Part shown: one piece after another, positions 1 to 5,617 of the stretch | Position numbering within the stretch: the first letter of the stretch is position 1 | Layout of the letters: each line of letters starts with the position of its first letter | Source of the DNA: an uncultured cyanobacterium | GTDB lineage: Bacteria; Cyanobacteriota; Cyanobacteriia; Phormidesmidales; Phormidesmidaceae | Reading direction: 5' to 3' | DNA: 5,617 nt | Assembly: GCA_938029995.1 (NCBI GenBank) | Contig: CALHGI010000539.1 | Location: forward strand, 1-5,617 | Notes under the pieces: model-generated | What the model was told of the DNA's origin: nothing | The model's database searches: none | The model's input: the letters and a program-made list of their open reading frames with translations, nothing else | Position numbers and translations under genes: made by a program

Positions 1-291
1 TCCATTTAGACTTACCGGAGTAAATACATCTAGATATATTTCGTAATATGTCATGAAATTTACATACCAATCCCTAGGTAGCAGGGTCTGGGGCACATCC
101 CTAAACCGATTCCTGGCCGAAAGACTTAAGCCAGACTTTCCTAGGTAATCTGAGTAACCCGGTTTATGAAACAGTTAATATGGGCGCTTATTGATGATCT
201 GTCTGGGCTAACTCATCCAAATAGTTTGGGCCTAATGGTTTAGGTAGGTCGCTCAAAAAAATTATTTTGCGGGGTTGAGAAGGGCAGAACT
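1..291 (+). other. Non-coding leader upstream of lysC
   Basis: No convincing gene is visible in this stretch on either strand. It is AT-rich for the first 70 bases and more mixed after that. It holds two direct copies of CCTAGGTA at 73-80 and 140-147, a short inverted repeat TATGT/ACATA at 47-51 and 62-66, and a 25-codon ORF at 166-243 that lacks a clear ribosome binding site. TAATAT at 176-181 could serve as a -10 box but has no good -35 partner. I do not recognise the conserved core of a lysine riboswitch or any other known leader. Confidence 0.6.
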
Positions 292-2106
292 ATGGCTTTA
301 ATTGTTCAAAAGTACGGCGGCACATCGGTGGGTAGCGTTGAGCGTATTCAAACCGTGGCCGAACGCGTACAGGCAACCGTACAGGCAGGCAACTCGGTGG
401 TGGTAGTGGTGTCAGCCATGGGCAAAACCACCGATGGTCTGGTCAAACTTGCCAATGAAATTTCTAGCCAGCCTAGCCGTCGCGAGATGGACATGTTGCT
501 CTCCACCGGAGAACAGGTTTCCATTGCCCTGCTGACCATGGCCCTGCAAGAACGGGGACAGGCGGCGGTGTCCATGACCGGTGCCCAGGTGGGTATTGTG
601 ACGGAGGCCCGCCATAGCCATGCCCGCATTTTAAGAATTGAAACCGAGCGGGTGAAGCGCGCCTTAGAACAAGGTCAAGTGGTGGTGGTGGCCGGGTTTC
701 AGGGCATTAGCGATGCCCCAGATCTAGAAATTACCACCCTCGGTCGCGGGGGATCGGACACCTCTGCGGTGGCGCTGGCCGCTTCCCTCCAGGCGGATAC
801 CTGTGAAATCTGTACCGATGTGCCTGGCATTTTAACCACGGACCCACGCCTTGTCCCATCGGCCCAGCTGATGACCGATATCACCTGTGACGAAATGCTG
901 GAGTTGGCTAGCCTGGGGGCCAAGGTGCTGCACCCAAGGGCGGTGGAAATTGCCCGCAACTATGGCGTGACCCTGGTGGTGCGCTCTAGCTGGACCGAGG
1001 AGCCAGGCACCCGGGTGAGCGCCCCTAGCCGTCTGCCCCGTCCCTTGGATGGTTTGGAGCTAGCCCATCCGGTGGATGCCATTGAGTTTGATACGGATCA
1101 GGCCAAAGTGGCCCTGCTGGGGGTGCCGGATCGGCCTGGCATTGCCGCCCAGCTATTTGGCCAGTTGGCCCAGCAACAACTGAATGTGGACCTGATTATT
1201 CAATCCATTAACGAAGGCAATTTTAACGATATTGCCTTTACGGTCGAAAAGGACATGTTGGCCCAGGCAAAGACCTTGGCAGCGTCCCTGGTGCCCGCAC
1301 TACAGGGCACCTCTGAAACCCCAGACGCCAAGCCCGACTCGGTTTTGGTGAGCGACACCCAAATTGCCAAGGTCAGCATTGCCGGGGCGGGCATGATTGG
1401 TCGGCCGGGGGTGGCGGCAAAAATGTTTTCTACCCTGGCGGCGGCTGGGGTGAATATTCAAATGATTGCCACCTCAGAGGTGAAGGTGAGCTGCACCATT
1501 GCCGCAGAGGATTGCGATCGCACCATTGCCGCCCTTTGCCACGCCTTTGAACTCAACCAGTCCCCCGCCCGCCTAGAGGCCCCCGCCACCGCCCAGGGTC
1601 CCGCCGTGCGGGGCGTGGTCCTAGACTGTGACCAGGCTCGACTGGCCCTACGCCAGGTGCCCGACCAGCCCGGCATGGCCGCCAAACTGTTCCAAATATT
1701 GGCCGACCGTGGCATCAGCGTCGACATGATTATCCAGGCCCAGCGCTGCCGCGAACACCAAGGCATCCAAACCCGTGATATTGCCTTTACCGTGGCCCAG
1801 TCCGACGCCGACATGGCCCGGGGGGTGCTCCAATCCCTCGCCACAGAATTCGGCAGCAGCGAAATCATCGTAGACACCGCCATCGCCAAGATCAGTGCCG
1901 TCGGCATCGGCATGATCACCGAGCCCGGTACCGCCGCCAAAATGTTCCAAGCCCTAGCCGACAGCAACATCAATATTCAAATGATTGCCACCTCGGAAAT
2001 CAAAATCAGCTGCGTCGTCGCCGAAGATAAAGGCATTGCAGCCCTCAAGGCGGTCCATGCAGCCTTTGGGTTGGCGGGCAGCGAAGAAATTGAAGTCCCG
2101 GCTTAG
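292..2106 (+). CDS. lysC: Aspartate kinase with four ACT domains (cyanobacterial type)
   Basis: The enzyme phosphorylates L-aspartate with ATP to aspartyl-4-phosphate in the cytoplasm, the committed step to lysine, threonine, methionine and isoleucine. The kinase domain covers about residues 1-245: the N-terminal KYGGTS (7-12) of the amino-acid kinase fold, SAMG (41-44), STGEQ (71-75), GRGGSDTSA (151-159), [12 protein letters not shown] (175-186) and [13 protein letters not shown] (207-219). Four ACT modules follow at about 272-345, 358-425, 448-522 and 530-595, arranged as two similar ACT pairs offset by 173 residues. At 604 residues it matches the long cyanobacterial form, whereas many bacterial enzymes have two ACT domains. 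ACT domains bind amino-acid effectors; in this family lysine and threonine feedback is expected, though I infer that here. The start is supported by GAGAAGGG at 277-284 and by the conserved MALIVQK-type N-terminus. The ACT4 coding region favours ATC for isoleucine, unlike the rest of the gene. The nuclease gene follows after 30 bases. Confidence 0.97.
   Translation: MALIVQKYGGTSVGSVERIQTVAERVQATVQAGNSVVVVVSAMGKTTDGLVKLANEISSQPSRREMDMLLSTGEQVSIALLTMALQERGQAAVSMTGAQVGIVTEARHSHARILRIETERVKRALEQGQVVVVAGFQGISDAPDLEITTLGRGGSDTSAVALAASLQADTCEICTDVPGILTTDPRLVPSAQLMTDITCDEMLELASLGAKVLHPRAVEIARNYGVTLVVRSSWTEEPGTRVSAPSRLPRPLDGLELAHPVDAIEFDTDQAKVALLGVPDRPGIAAQLFGQLAQQQLNVDLIIQSINEGNFNDIAFTVEKDMLAQAKTLAASLVPALQGTSETPDAKPDSVLVSDTQIAKVSIAGAGMIGRPGVAAKMFSTLAAAGVNIQMIATSEVKVSCTIAAEDCDRTIAALCHAFELNQSPARLEAPATAQGPAVRGVVLDCDQARLALRQVPDQPGMAAKLFQILADRGISVDMIIQAQRCREHQGIQTRDIAFTVAQSDADMARGVLQSLATEFGSSEIIVDTAIAKISAVGIGMITEPGTAAKMFQALADSNINIQMIATSEIKISCVVAEDKGIAALKAVHAAFGLAGSEEIEVPA
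1453..1475 (+). repeat. 23-base block in ACT2, identical to 1972-1994
   Basis: This is the first copy of a perfect 23-base direct repeat inside lysC. It encodes NIQMIATS at the end of an ACT-domain core. The second copy lies 519 bases (173 codons) downstream in ACT4. The DNA just outside the block differs at many third codon positions. Confidence 0.9.
1514..1521. repeat. HIP1 octamer GCGATCGC
   Basis: This is an exact copy of the highly iterated palindrome HIP1, which is over-represented in many cyanobacterial genomes. It lies inside lysC. Its use here is as a marker of cyanobacterial origin; no local function is implied. Confidence 0.85.
1972..1994 (+). repeat. 23-base block in ACT4, identical to 1453-1475
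   Basis: This is the second copy of the perfect repeat. In the surrounding ACT4 region (codons 525-572) nine isoleucines use ATC, while the only two ATT codons (residues 562 and 565) fall inside this block, as in ACT2. Confidence 0.9.
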
Positions 2107-2136
2107 GAAGCAACCGTCAATAGGTCCAAGGAATAA

Positions 2137-2787
2137 ATGCTGCCCCATTACAAGGCAAAGCAGGTCTCGGTCAATCGTCGTCGCCACTATGAAGTGAACG
2201 GACAGCGACTGCCAGGTGTGACCACCATTTTGTCGGCCACCAAACCGTGGGAAGACAAGCAACGGCTGTGGCGCTGGCGGGAACGGGTGGGCACCGAGGA
2301 AGCCAATCGAATTACGGCCAAATCCTCCCGGTCTGGCACCAAAATCCATCAGGTGATCAAAGCCTATCTGCGCCAAGAAGATTGGGCATTACCCGAGGGC
2401 ACCGAAGGGTTTTGGGCCTCCATTGAGCCGGTTCTGCACAATATTGAGCAGGTGCTCTTAGTGGAGGGAGCCGTGTGGCACCCCCTTAAGTTTGCGGGCT
2501 ATCCCGACGCCCTGATGGTGTACGACGGCCAACTGCTAATCTGCGATTGGAAAACTGCCCGTCGTCCTAAACAGATGGAATGGATGGGGGACTATTTTTT
2601 GCAGGTGGCCGCCTACTGCTGGGCGGTGAACTGGGTGTACCGAGATTACGACATTAAGGTGGAGCGGGCCATGGTAGCCATCGCCCTCGAAGACGCCCCG
2701 GCCCAGCTATTTACCCTCACCCCGGACAAATTAGACCAGTACTGGGGGAAATTTCAGCAGCGCCTTCGCCAGTACCATCGGCTGTAA
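2137..2787 (+). CDS. PD-(D/E)XK nuclease, MGME1-like exonuclease family
   Basis: This 216-residue protein carries the core of the PD-(D/E)XK nuclease fold, the RecB-type branch that cuts DNA with divalent metal ions. Visible motifs are GTKIH (67-71) as an N-terminal helix with the metal-linked His, GYPDA (121-125) with the acidic residue D124, CDWKT (136-140) with D137 and K139, and LQVAAY (155-160) with the downstream Gln of RecB-like members. An N-terminal VTTILSATKP (28-37), a following Trp/Arg-rich segment (45-50), and the same spacing of motifs resemble human mitochondrial MGME1, a single-strand DNA exonuclease. The length suits a stand-alone domain with no helicase. The start is firm: an in-frame TAA (2134-2136) directly precedes the ATG, and AAGGA lies at 2128-2132. 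It sits 30 bases after lysC with no terminator, so co-transcription is likely. No signal peptide or membrane segment is seen. Function as a DNA exonuclease is inferred from motifs; the exact substrate is unknown. Confidence 0.78.
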   Translation: MLPHYKAKQVSVNRRRHYEVNGQRLPGVTTILSATKPWEDKQRLWRWRERVGTEEANRITAKSSRSGTKIHQVIKAYLRQEDWALPEGTEGFWASIEPVLHNIEQVLLVEGAVWHPLKFAGYPDALMVYDGQLLICDWKTARRPKQMEWMGDYFLQVAAYCWAVNWVYRDYDIKVERAMVAIALEDAPAQLFTLTPDKLDQYWGKFQQRLRQYHRL

Positions 2788-2808
2788 CCGCCTCAATTCA
2801 TAGCATTT

Positions 2809-2895
2809 CTCCGTATTTCGCTTAACACTCCTTTAATTACGTAGAGAGAAAACTTTGATATACTTCGAACGCAATTGCTACGAGTAAATACGGAG
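2809..2895. repeat. 10-bp inverted repeat flanking a promoter region
   Basis: The arms CTCCGTATTT (2809-2818) and AAATACGGAG (2886-2895) are perfect reverse complements separated by 67 bases. A TTT triplet lies directly outside each arm (2806-2808 and 2896-2898). The extended -10 element at 2856-2864 lies between the arms. This could be a pair of operator half-sites, a long-range mRNA or DNA stem, or the ends of a very small mobile element; the sequence alone does not decide. Confidence 0.5.
2856..2864 (+). promoter_or_regulatory. Candidate extended -10 promoter for the holin-like gene
   Basis: The bases TGATATACT match the extended -10 form TGn-TATAaT with one mismatch. No strong -35 hexamer is found 16-18 bases upstream, which suits an extended -10 promoter. 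Transcription would start near 2871 and leave a leader of about 60 bases before the ATG at 2933. Confidence 0.4.
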
Positions 2896-2932
2896 TTTGT
2901 TCCCGTAGTTATCACTTCTAAGGAGCCCTGCC

Positions 2933-3280
2933 ATGGACTTTCTGATTCCATTCATTGTTACCTGGTTGATCACCACCATTGCCCTAGTTATCATCACCTT
3001 CCTACCCACCGGCGTAGAGTCCGATAGCTTCGGAAAAACTGCCATTACGGCCCTAGTCTTTGGCGTACTTAACGGCATAGTCAGCATCATTTCCGGCCTA
3101 CCCGTTTTAAGTGGCTTGGTCTGGTTAGTGACCCTAGGGGGTTTACTGTTGAACCTGCTCTTGTTTGGCGCGTCCGCCAAGCTAGTTGAAGGGTTTCGCC
3201 TGCGCTGGGGAATCTGGAGCGCCGTTATTGGTGCCTTCCTACTGTCAGTCATTACATCCGTACTGAATGCCATCATCTAG
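2933..3280 (+). CDS. Phage-holin-like small membrane protein (PF04020-type)
   Basis: This 115-residue protein is almost wholly hydrophobic, with four likely membrane segments at about residues 5-24, 35-54, 58-80 and 93-114. The short loops carry a few charges (E29, D31, K35, K83, E86, R89, R91). The C-terminal pattern, a GFRL (87-90) followed by W-x-A-x-I-G-A-x-L-L-S (95-105) and a final LLN-like tail, is typical of the family named mycobacterial phage holin 4 superfamily (PF04020), widespread in bacterial chromosomes and often annotated as phage holin or DUF. The role in the inner membrane is unknown; the holin label comes from family naming, and no lysis enzyme or phage gene is nearby. The start is well supported by AAGGAG at 2920-2925, seven bases before the ATG. 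It appears to be a single-gene unit with its own promoter upstream and a terminator at 3359-3391. Confidence 0.75.
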   Translation: MDFLIPFIVTWLITTIALVIITFLPTGVESDSFGKTAITALVFGVLNGIVSIISGLPVLSGLVWLVTLGGLLLNLLLFGASAKLVEGFRLRWGIWSAVIGAFLLSVITSVLNAII

Positions 3281-3288
3281 TGCCCCCA

Positions 3289-3303
3289 CGGCAAGCGTTG
3301 CCG
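3289..3303. other. Small hairpin after the holin-like gene
   Basis: CGGCAA (3289-3294) and TTGCCG (3298-3303) form a perfect 6-bp stem around a three-base loop, nine bases after the stop codon. No T-run follows, so on its own it is not a rho-independent terminator. It may stabilise the 3' end of the mRNA. Confidence 0.45.
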
Positions 3304-3358
3304 CTGACAACAGGCGTTACGTTGGCCGTTGGGTTAGATGAAGTGGACATATTTTAAG

Positions 3359-3391
3359 AAAGGAGCTGCCAATGTTGAGCGCTCCTTTTTT
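3359..3391 (+). terminator. Rho-independent terminator
   Basis: AAAGGAGC (3359-3366) pairs with GCTCCTTT (3381-3388) around a 14-base loop, and the stem runs into six T residues at 3386-3391. The GC-rich part of the stem is five pairs. It lies about 80 bases after the stop of the holin-like gene and would end that transcript. Confidence 0.75.
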
Positions 3392-3453
3392 ATTGCCTGC
3401 ATTTTATTGGTCGCACCGAGCACCGTTAGATAACAAAATCAGTAGAAACAAAG

Positions 3454-3539
3454 CTTCATGGAGCCTTGCCTCCATAGCCCACACCCTCAACAAGGGCCTC
3501 ATAGAGCCTTGCCTCCATAGCCCACACCCTCGGCAAGGG
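3454..3539. repeat. Two-copy 43-bp tandem repeat
   Basis: Units 3454-3496 and 3497-3539 abut exactly and match at 39 of 43 bases. The differences are at unit positions 2, 7, 36 and 37. The 28-base core (3461-3488 and 3504-3531) is identical. The unit length is not a multiple of three, so the repeat is not built for coding. Each unit contains short inverted repeats and could fold as RNA or single-stranded DNA. Two abutting copies without spacers do not make a CRISPR array. It resembles the short intergenic repeats common in filamentous cyanobacteria, but I cannot name a family. Confidence 0.85.
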
Positions 3540-3667
3540 ATAAAATCGGCTGAACGCCATAGATCGCAATGGTCATTCCGGCGCAATTCGATGACGGTCT
3601 TCATCAGATGGCGATGCCTAGTTCAAGCATTTATAAACGGTTACTCCGGGTAAACCTAAAAAAGTTT

Positions 3668-3682
3668 GTAGTTATCTATACT
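3668..3682 (+). promoter_or_regulatory. Candidate promoter region with NtcA-like palindrome
   Basis: GTA (3668-3670), eight bases, then TAC (3679-3681) match the GTAN8TAC consensus of the cyanobacterial nitrogen regulator NtcA. TATACT (3677-3682) overlaps the right half and could be a -10 box, though no good -35 is seen; TTGTAG (3666-3671) with TAAGAT (3688-3693) at 16 bases is an alternative. No -10 box sits at the usual distance for NtcA activation, so the NtcA reading is weak. If used, a promoter here would give the ABC1 kinase mRNA a leader of about 130 bases. Confidence 0.3.
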
Positions 3683-3728
3683 ATGATTAAGATATTCACT
3701 GCTGGATAGTGGGCTGGAGTTAGATCCG

Positions 3729-3769
3729 TTGTCCACATGGCTTAGGACGAAGGCTGATGATACTCGTCC
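3729..3769 (+). other. Mutually exclusive hairpins in the ABC1 kinase leader
   Basis: GGACGA (3745-3750) can pair downstream with TCGTCC (3764-3769), a perfect 6-bp stem with a 13-base loop. The same bases can pair upstream with TTGTCC (3729-3734), six pairs with one G-T wobble. The two folds exclude each other. GTTG (3728-3731) and CAAC (3770-3773) can also close an outer stem around the downstream hairpin. Confidence 0.35.
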
Positions 3770-3826
3770 CAACAAAGTGTCACCCTGCCTTCTTGACTGA
3801 GCGTTTGGCTTAGGAGATGAGCATGC

Positions 3827-5530
3827 ATGGCTGAGCTAGAAAAAATGCGGCGGTATGATGCTGTTGCGATCGCAGATCATTACCGTTTCCGTCTTCTGAC
3901 CATAGTGTGGCGGGCGCTATCCGTAGCCCTGATGCTAGGTAGTTTTGTCACCGGACTATTACTGGACCGAGCCCTGGGGCGAAAAGACATTAACGAAGCC
4001 CGGCGCGCCAGCCAGCTGCGCCAAATTTTGACCGATTTAGGTCCCACATTTATTAAAGTGGGTCAGGCCCTCTCCACCCGGCCCGACCTGGTCAATCCAA
4101 AATTTTTAGACGAACTGATCAAGCTGCAGGACCAGCTGCCCCCGTTCGATACGCCCTTAGCCCAGTGGATTATTGAAAAAGAGCTGGGCCGTACCCCCGA
4201 CGAAGTTTACAGCTATTTTTCCCCTGAGCCCGTGGCCGCCGCCAGCCTAGGCCAGGTATATAAAGCCCGCCTATACACCGGCGAGCATGTGGCCGTGAAG
4301 GTACAGCGCCCCGGCCTAGTGCCCATTATCTGCCGCGACCTTTACCTGATGCGCTGGGCCGCCGGATGGATTGCCCCTTGGCTACCCCTGAACCTGGGCC
4401 ACGATCTAACCCTGATTGTGGACGAGTTTGGCGCCAAGTTATTCGAAGAAATTGATTACTTAAACGAAGGGCGCAACGCCGAAACCTTTGCCGCTAACTT
4501 CGCCGATGATCCCAGGGTCAAGGTGCCTTCAATTTACTGGCGTTATACCAGCACCCGCGTCCTCACCATGGAGTGGATCGACGGCCTGAAGCTCACCGAC
4601 ATTGAACGGGTCAAAGCGGCCGGTTTAGACTCTGATGAATTAGTCGGCATCGGCGTATCCTCTGGGCTGCGACAGCTCCTAGAGTTTGGCTTCTTCCATG
4701 CTGACCCCCATCCCGGCAACCTGTTTGCCATGCCCGACGGGGTCATGGCCTACATCGACTTTGGCATGATGGACCAGCTGGGCCAAAACATGAAGGAAAC
4801 CCTGGTGGATTCAGTGGTACACCTGATCAATCAGGAGTATGACAAGCTGGCCGATGACTTTGTCAAACTGGGCTTTCTCACCCCCGATGTGGATGTGCGG
4901 CCCATTGTGCCCGCTCTCCAGTCTGTCTTTGACGGGGCCATTGGTGCCAGCGTTGGGGACTTCAACTTCAAAAGCATCACCGACCGATTTTCGGAGGTGA
5001 TGTACGAATATCCCTTCCGGGTACCGGCCAAGTTTGCCCTAATTATTCGCTCTTTGGTAACCCAGGAAGGGCTGGCCCTCACCCTTAATCCAGAGTTCAA
5101 AATTGTTGAAATTGCCTATCCCTATGTGGCTCGGCGTTTGCTGATGGGGGAAACCGAATCCCTGCGGCGACGATTGATCGATGTGTTGTTCAAGGATGGT
5201 CGCTTCCAGTGGCAGCGCCTGGAAAATATGATTCGCATTGCCCAAGGCGATCAGGGCTTTAACCTGATTCCTACGGCAGGTCTGGGTATGCAGTTTTTAC
5301 TCTCTGATGATGGCCAATATTTGCGGCAGCAAATCCTAGCGGCCCTGACGGAAGATAACCGTCTCCACACGGAAGAAGTGGCCCGTCTGTGGGATCTGGT
5401 GAAGGACGATCTGCAACCCAATCAGCTGTTTGGTGCGGCCTTGAGTGCCCTGGCAGACTTTTCGAGAACCCAGGCAGCGGCCCTAGTGCCAGAGGAGTTA
5501 ACGGCGGTTTTGTCGGGGAATGGGCGTTAG
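3827..5530 (+). CDS. ABC1/UbiB-family atypical protein kinase (AarF-like)
   Basis: This 567-residue protein shows every hallmark of the ABC1 (ADCK/UbiB) family: the KxGQ motif KVGQ (77-80) followed by STRPDLV (83-89), the alanine-rich nucleotide loop AAASLGQVY (137-145) in place of a glycine-rich loop, AVKVQRPG (156-163) with K158, the ExD motif E208-x-D210, HADPHPGN (291-298) with D293 and N298, and DFG (311-313) with metal-binding D311. A hydrophobic stretch at about 29-46 may anchor it to a membrane. The C-terminal 200 residues are typical of the long cyanobacterial and plastid members. Relatives act in ubiquinone synthesis (UbiB), in coenzyme Q homeostasis (COQ8) and in plastid prenylquinone metabolism (plastoglobule ABC1K proteins); a role in plastoquinone or tocopherol metabolism is inferred. 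An in-frame TGA (3818-3820) fixes the start at or after 3827; AGGAG lies at 3812-3816, a rather long 10 bases away. Cyanobacteria carry several paralogues, so I give no symbol. Confidence 0.95.
   Translation: MAELEKMRRYDAVAIADHYRFRLLTIVWRALSVALMLGSFVTGLLLDRALGRKDINEARRASQLRQILTDLGPTFIKVGQALSTRPDLVNPKFLDELIKLQDQLPPFDTPLAQWIIEKELGRTPDEVYSYFSPEPVAAASLGQVYKARLYTGEHVAVKVQRPGLVPIICRDLYLMRWAAGWIAPWLPLNLGHDLTLIVDEFGAKLFEEIDYLNEGRNAETFAANFADDPRVKVPSIYWRYTSTRVLTMEWIDGLKLTDIERVKAAGLDSDELVGIGVSSGLRQLLEFGFFHADPHPGNLFAMPDGVMAYIDFGMMDQLGQNMKETLVDSVVHLINQEYDKLADDFVKLGFLTPDVDVRPIVPALQSVFDGAIGASVGDFNFKSITDRFSEVMYEYPFRVPAKFALIIRSLVTQEGLALTLNPEFKIVEIAYPYVARRLLMGETESLRRRLIDVLFKDGRFQWQRLENMIRIAQGDQGFNLIPTAGLGMQFLLSDDGQYLRQQILAALTEDNRLHTEEVARLWDLVKDDLQPNQLFGAALSALADFSRTQAAALVPEELTAVLSGNGR
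3866..3873. repeat. HIP1 octamer GCGATCGC
   Basis: This is a second exact HIP1 palindrome, near the 5' end of the ABC1 kinase gene at codons 14-16. Like the copy in lysC it points to a cyanobacterial host. Confidence 0.85.
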
Positions 5531-5617
5531 GACTTGTTAAAAATTAAGCTCATGATTTTAGCTAGAAAAATAGCTTGGATGGCTGGTTGAGTGTAAAAGG
5601 TGTTGCTTGGGGTCCCT
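5531..5617 (+). other. Non-coding tail after the ABC1 kinase gene
   Basis: AGCTA (5560-5564) and TAGCT (5571-5575) can form a 5-bp hairpin with an A-rich loop, but no T-run follows, so it is not called a terminator. No gene start is seen before the window ends. Confidence 0.4.

Larger units (their letters stand above)
3281..3826. other. 546-base gene-free spacer
   Basis: No believable gene lies here. Open frames of 93 codons (+ strand, from 3372) and 66 codons (- strand, 3404-3604) run through the tandem repeat and resemble no family I know. The 93-codon frame starts inside the terminator loop. The stretch holds a small hairpin (3289-3303), a terminator (3359-3391), a 43-bp tandem repeat (3454-3539), an NtcA-like palindrome with a candidate -10 (3668-3682), and alternative hairpins before the ABC1 kinase gene (3729-3769). 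Confidence 0.7.

Noticed and set aside
1..291. Lysine riboswitch upstream of lysC
   Set aside because: I could not find the conserved core or the expected five-way helix layout; the stretch has only short, weak inverted repeats.
1458..1973. 171-codon - strand ORF opposite lysC
   Set aside because: It is the antisense shadow of the GC-rich ACT domain coding sequence, with low-complexity composition and no motif.
1954..2376. 140-codon - strand ORF across the lysC/nuclease junction
   Set aside because: It overlaps two well-supported + strand genes, has no ribosome binding site that I can see and no recognisable domain.
18..2891. Shared 10-mer GAGTAAATAC at 18-27 and 2882-2891
   Set aside because: Several 10-base matches are expected by chance in a window of this size, and nothing around them agrees.
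3454..3539. CRISPR array
   Set aside because: Only two units, directly abutting with no spacer between them, and no cas genes in the window.
3404..3604. 66-codon - strand ORF across the tandem repeat
   Set aside because: The repeated segments are read in different frames because 43 is not a multiple of three, so the apparent protein is an artefact.
3372..3653. 93-codon + strand ORF in the spacer
   Set aside because: It starts inside the terminator loop, has no ribosome binding site, and reads through a 43-bp repeat in changing phase; no family resemblance.
5546..5576. Terminator after the ABC1 kinase gene
   Set aside because: The AGCTA/TAGCT stem is short and AT-rich and is not followed by a T-run.

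Overview
The window looks like a stretch of chromosome from a cyanobacterium, probably a mid-GC filamentous type; the genus cannot be fixed from the sequence alone. The evidence is a four-ACT-domain aspartate kinase of the cyanobacterial kind, a cyanobacteria/plastid-style ABC1 (UbiB-family) kinase, two copies of the HIP1 octamer GCGATCGC (1514-1521 and 3866-3873), and low-density coding with AT-richer spacers. All four convincing genes lie on the + strand.

Layout. 1-291 is a non-coding leader with no firm promoter, holding a doubtful 25-codon ORF and two CCTAGGTA direct repeats. 292-2106 is lysC (aspartate kinase), the entry step to lysine, threonine, methionine and isoleucine. After 30 bases without a terminator comes 2137-2787, a PD-(D/E)XK nuclease resembling the mitochondrial exonuclease MGME1, probably co-transcribed with lysC. 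2788-2932 is a promoter-bearing spacer flanked by a 10-bp inverted repeat. 2933-3280 encodes a 115-residue membrane protein of the phage-holin-like family PF04020, followed by a small hairpin and a rho-independent terminator at 3359-3391. 3281-3826 is a 546-base gene-free stretch holding that terminator, a two-copy 43-bp tandem repeat, a palindromic NtcA-like motif over a candidate -10, and mutually exclusive leader hairpins. 3827-5530 encodes the ABC1/UbiB-family atypical kinase. 5531-5617 is non-coding with only a weak hairpin.

The genes do not form one evident pathway. lysC and the nuclease share a likely transcript but no known biochemical link; the holin-like gene and the ABC1 kinase appear to be separate transcription units. 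Most of the window is ordinary core genome. The points best worth a second look are the MGME1-like nuclease beside lysC, a 23-base block shared by ACT2 and ACT4 of lysC that breaks the local codon habit, and the small structured elements in the two larger spacers. I see no clear sign of a wholly new multi-gene system.
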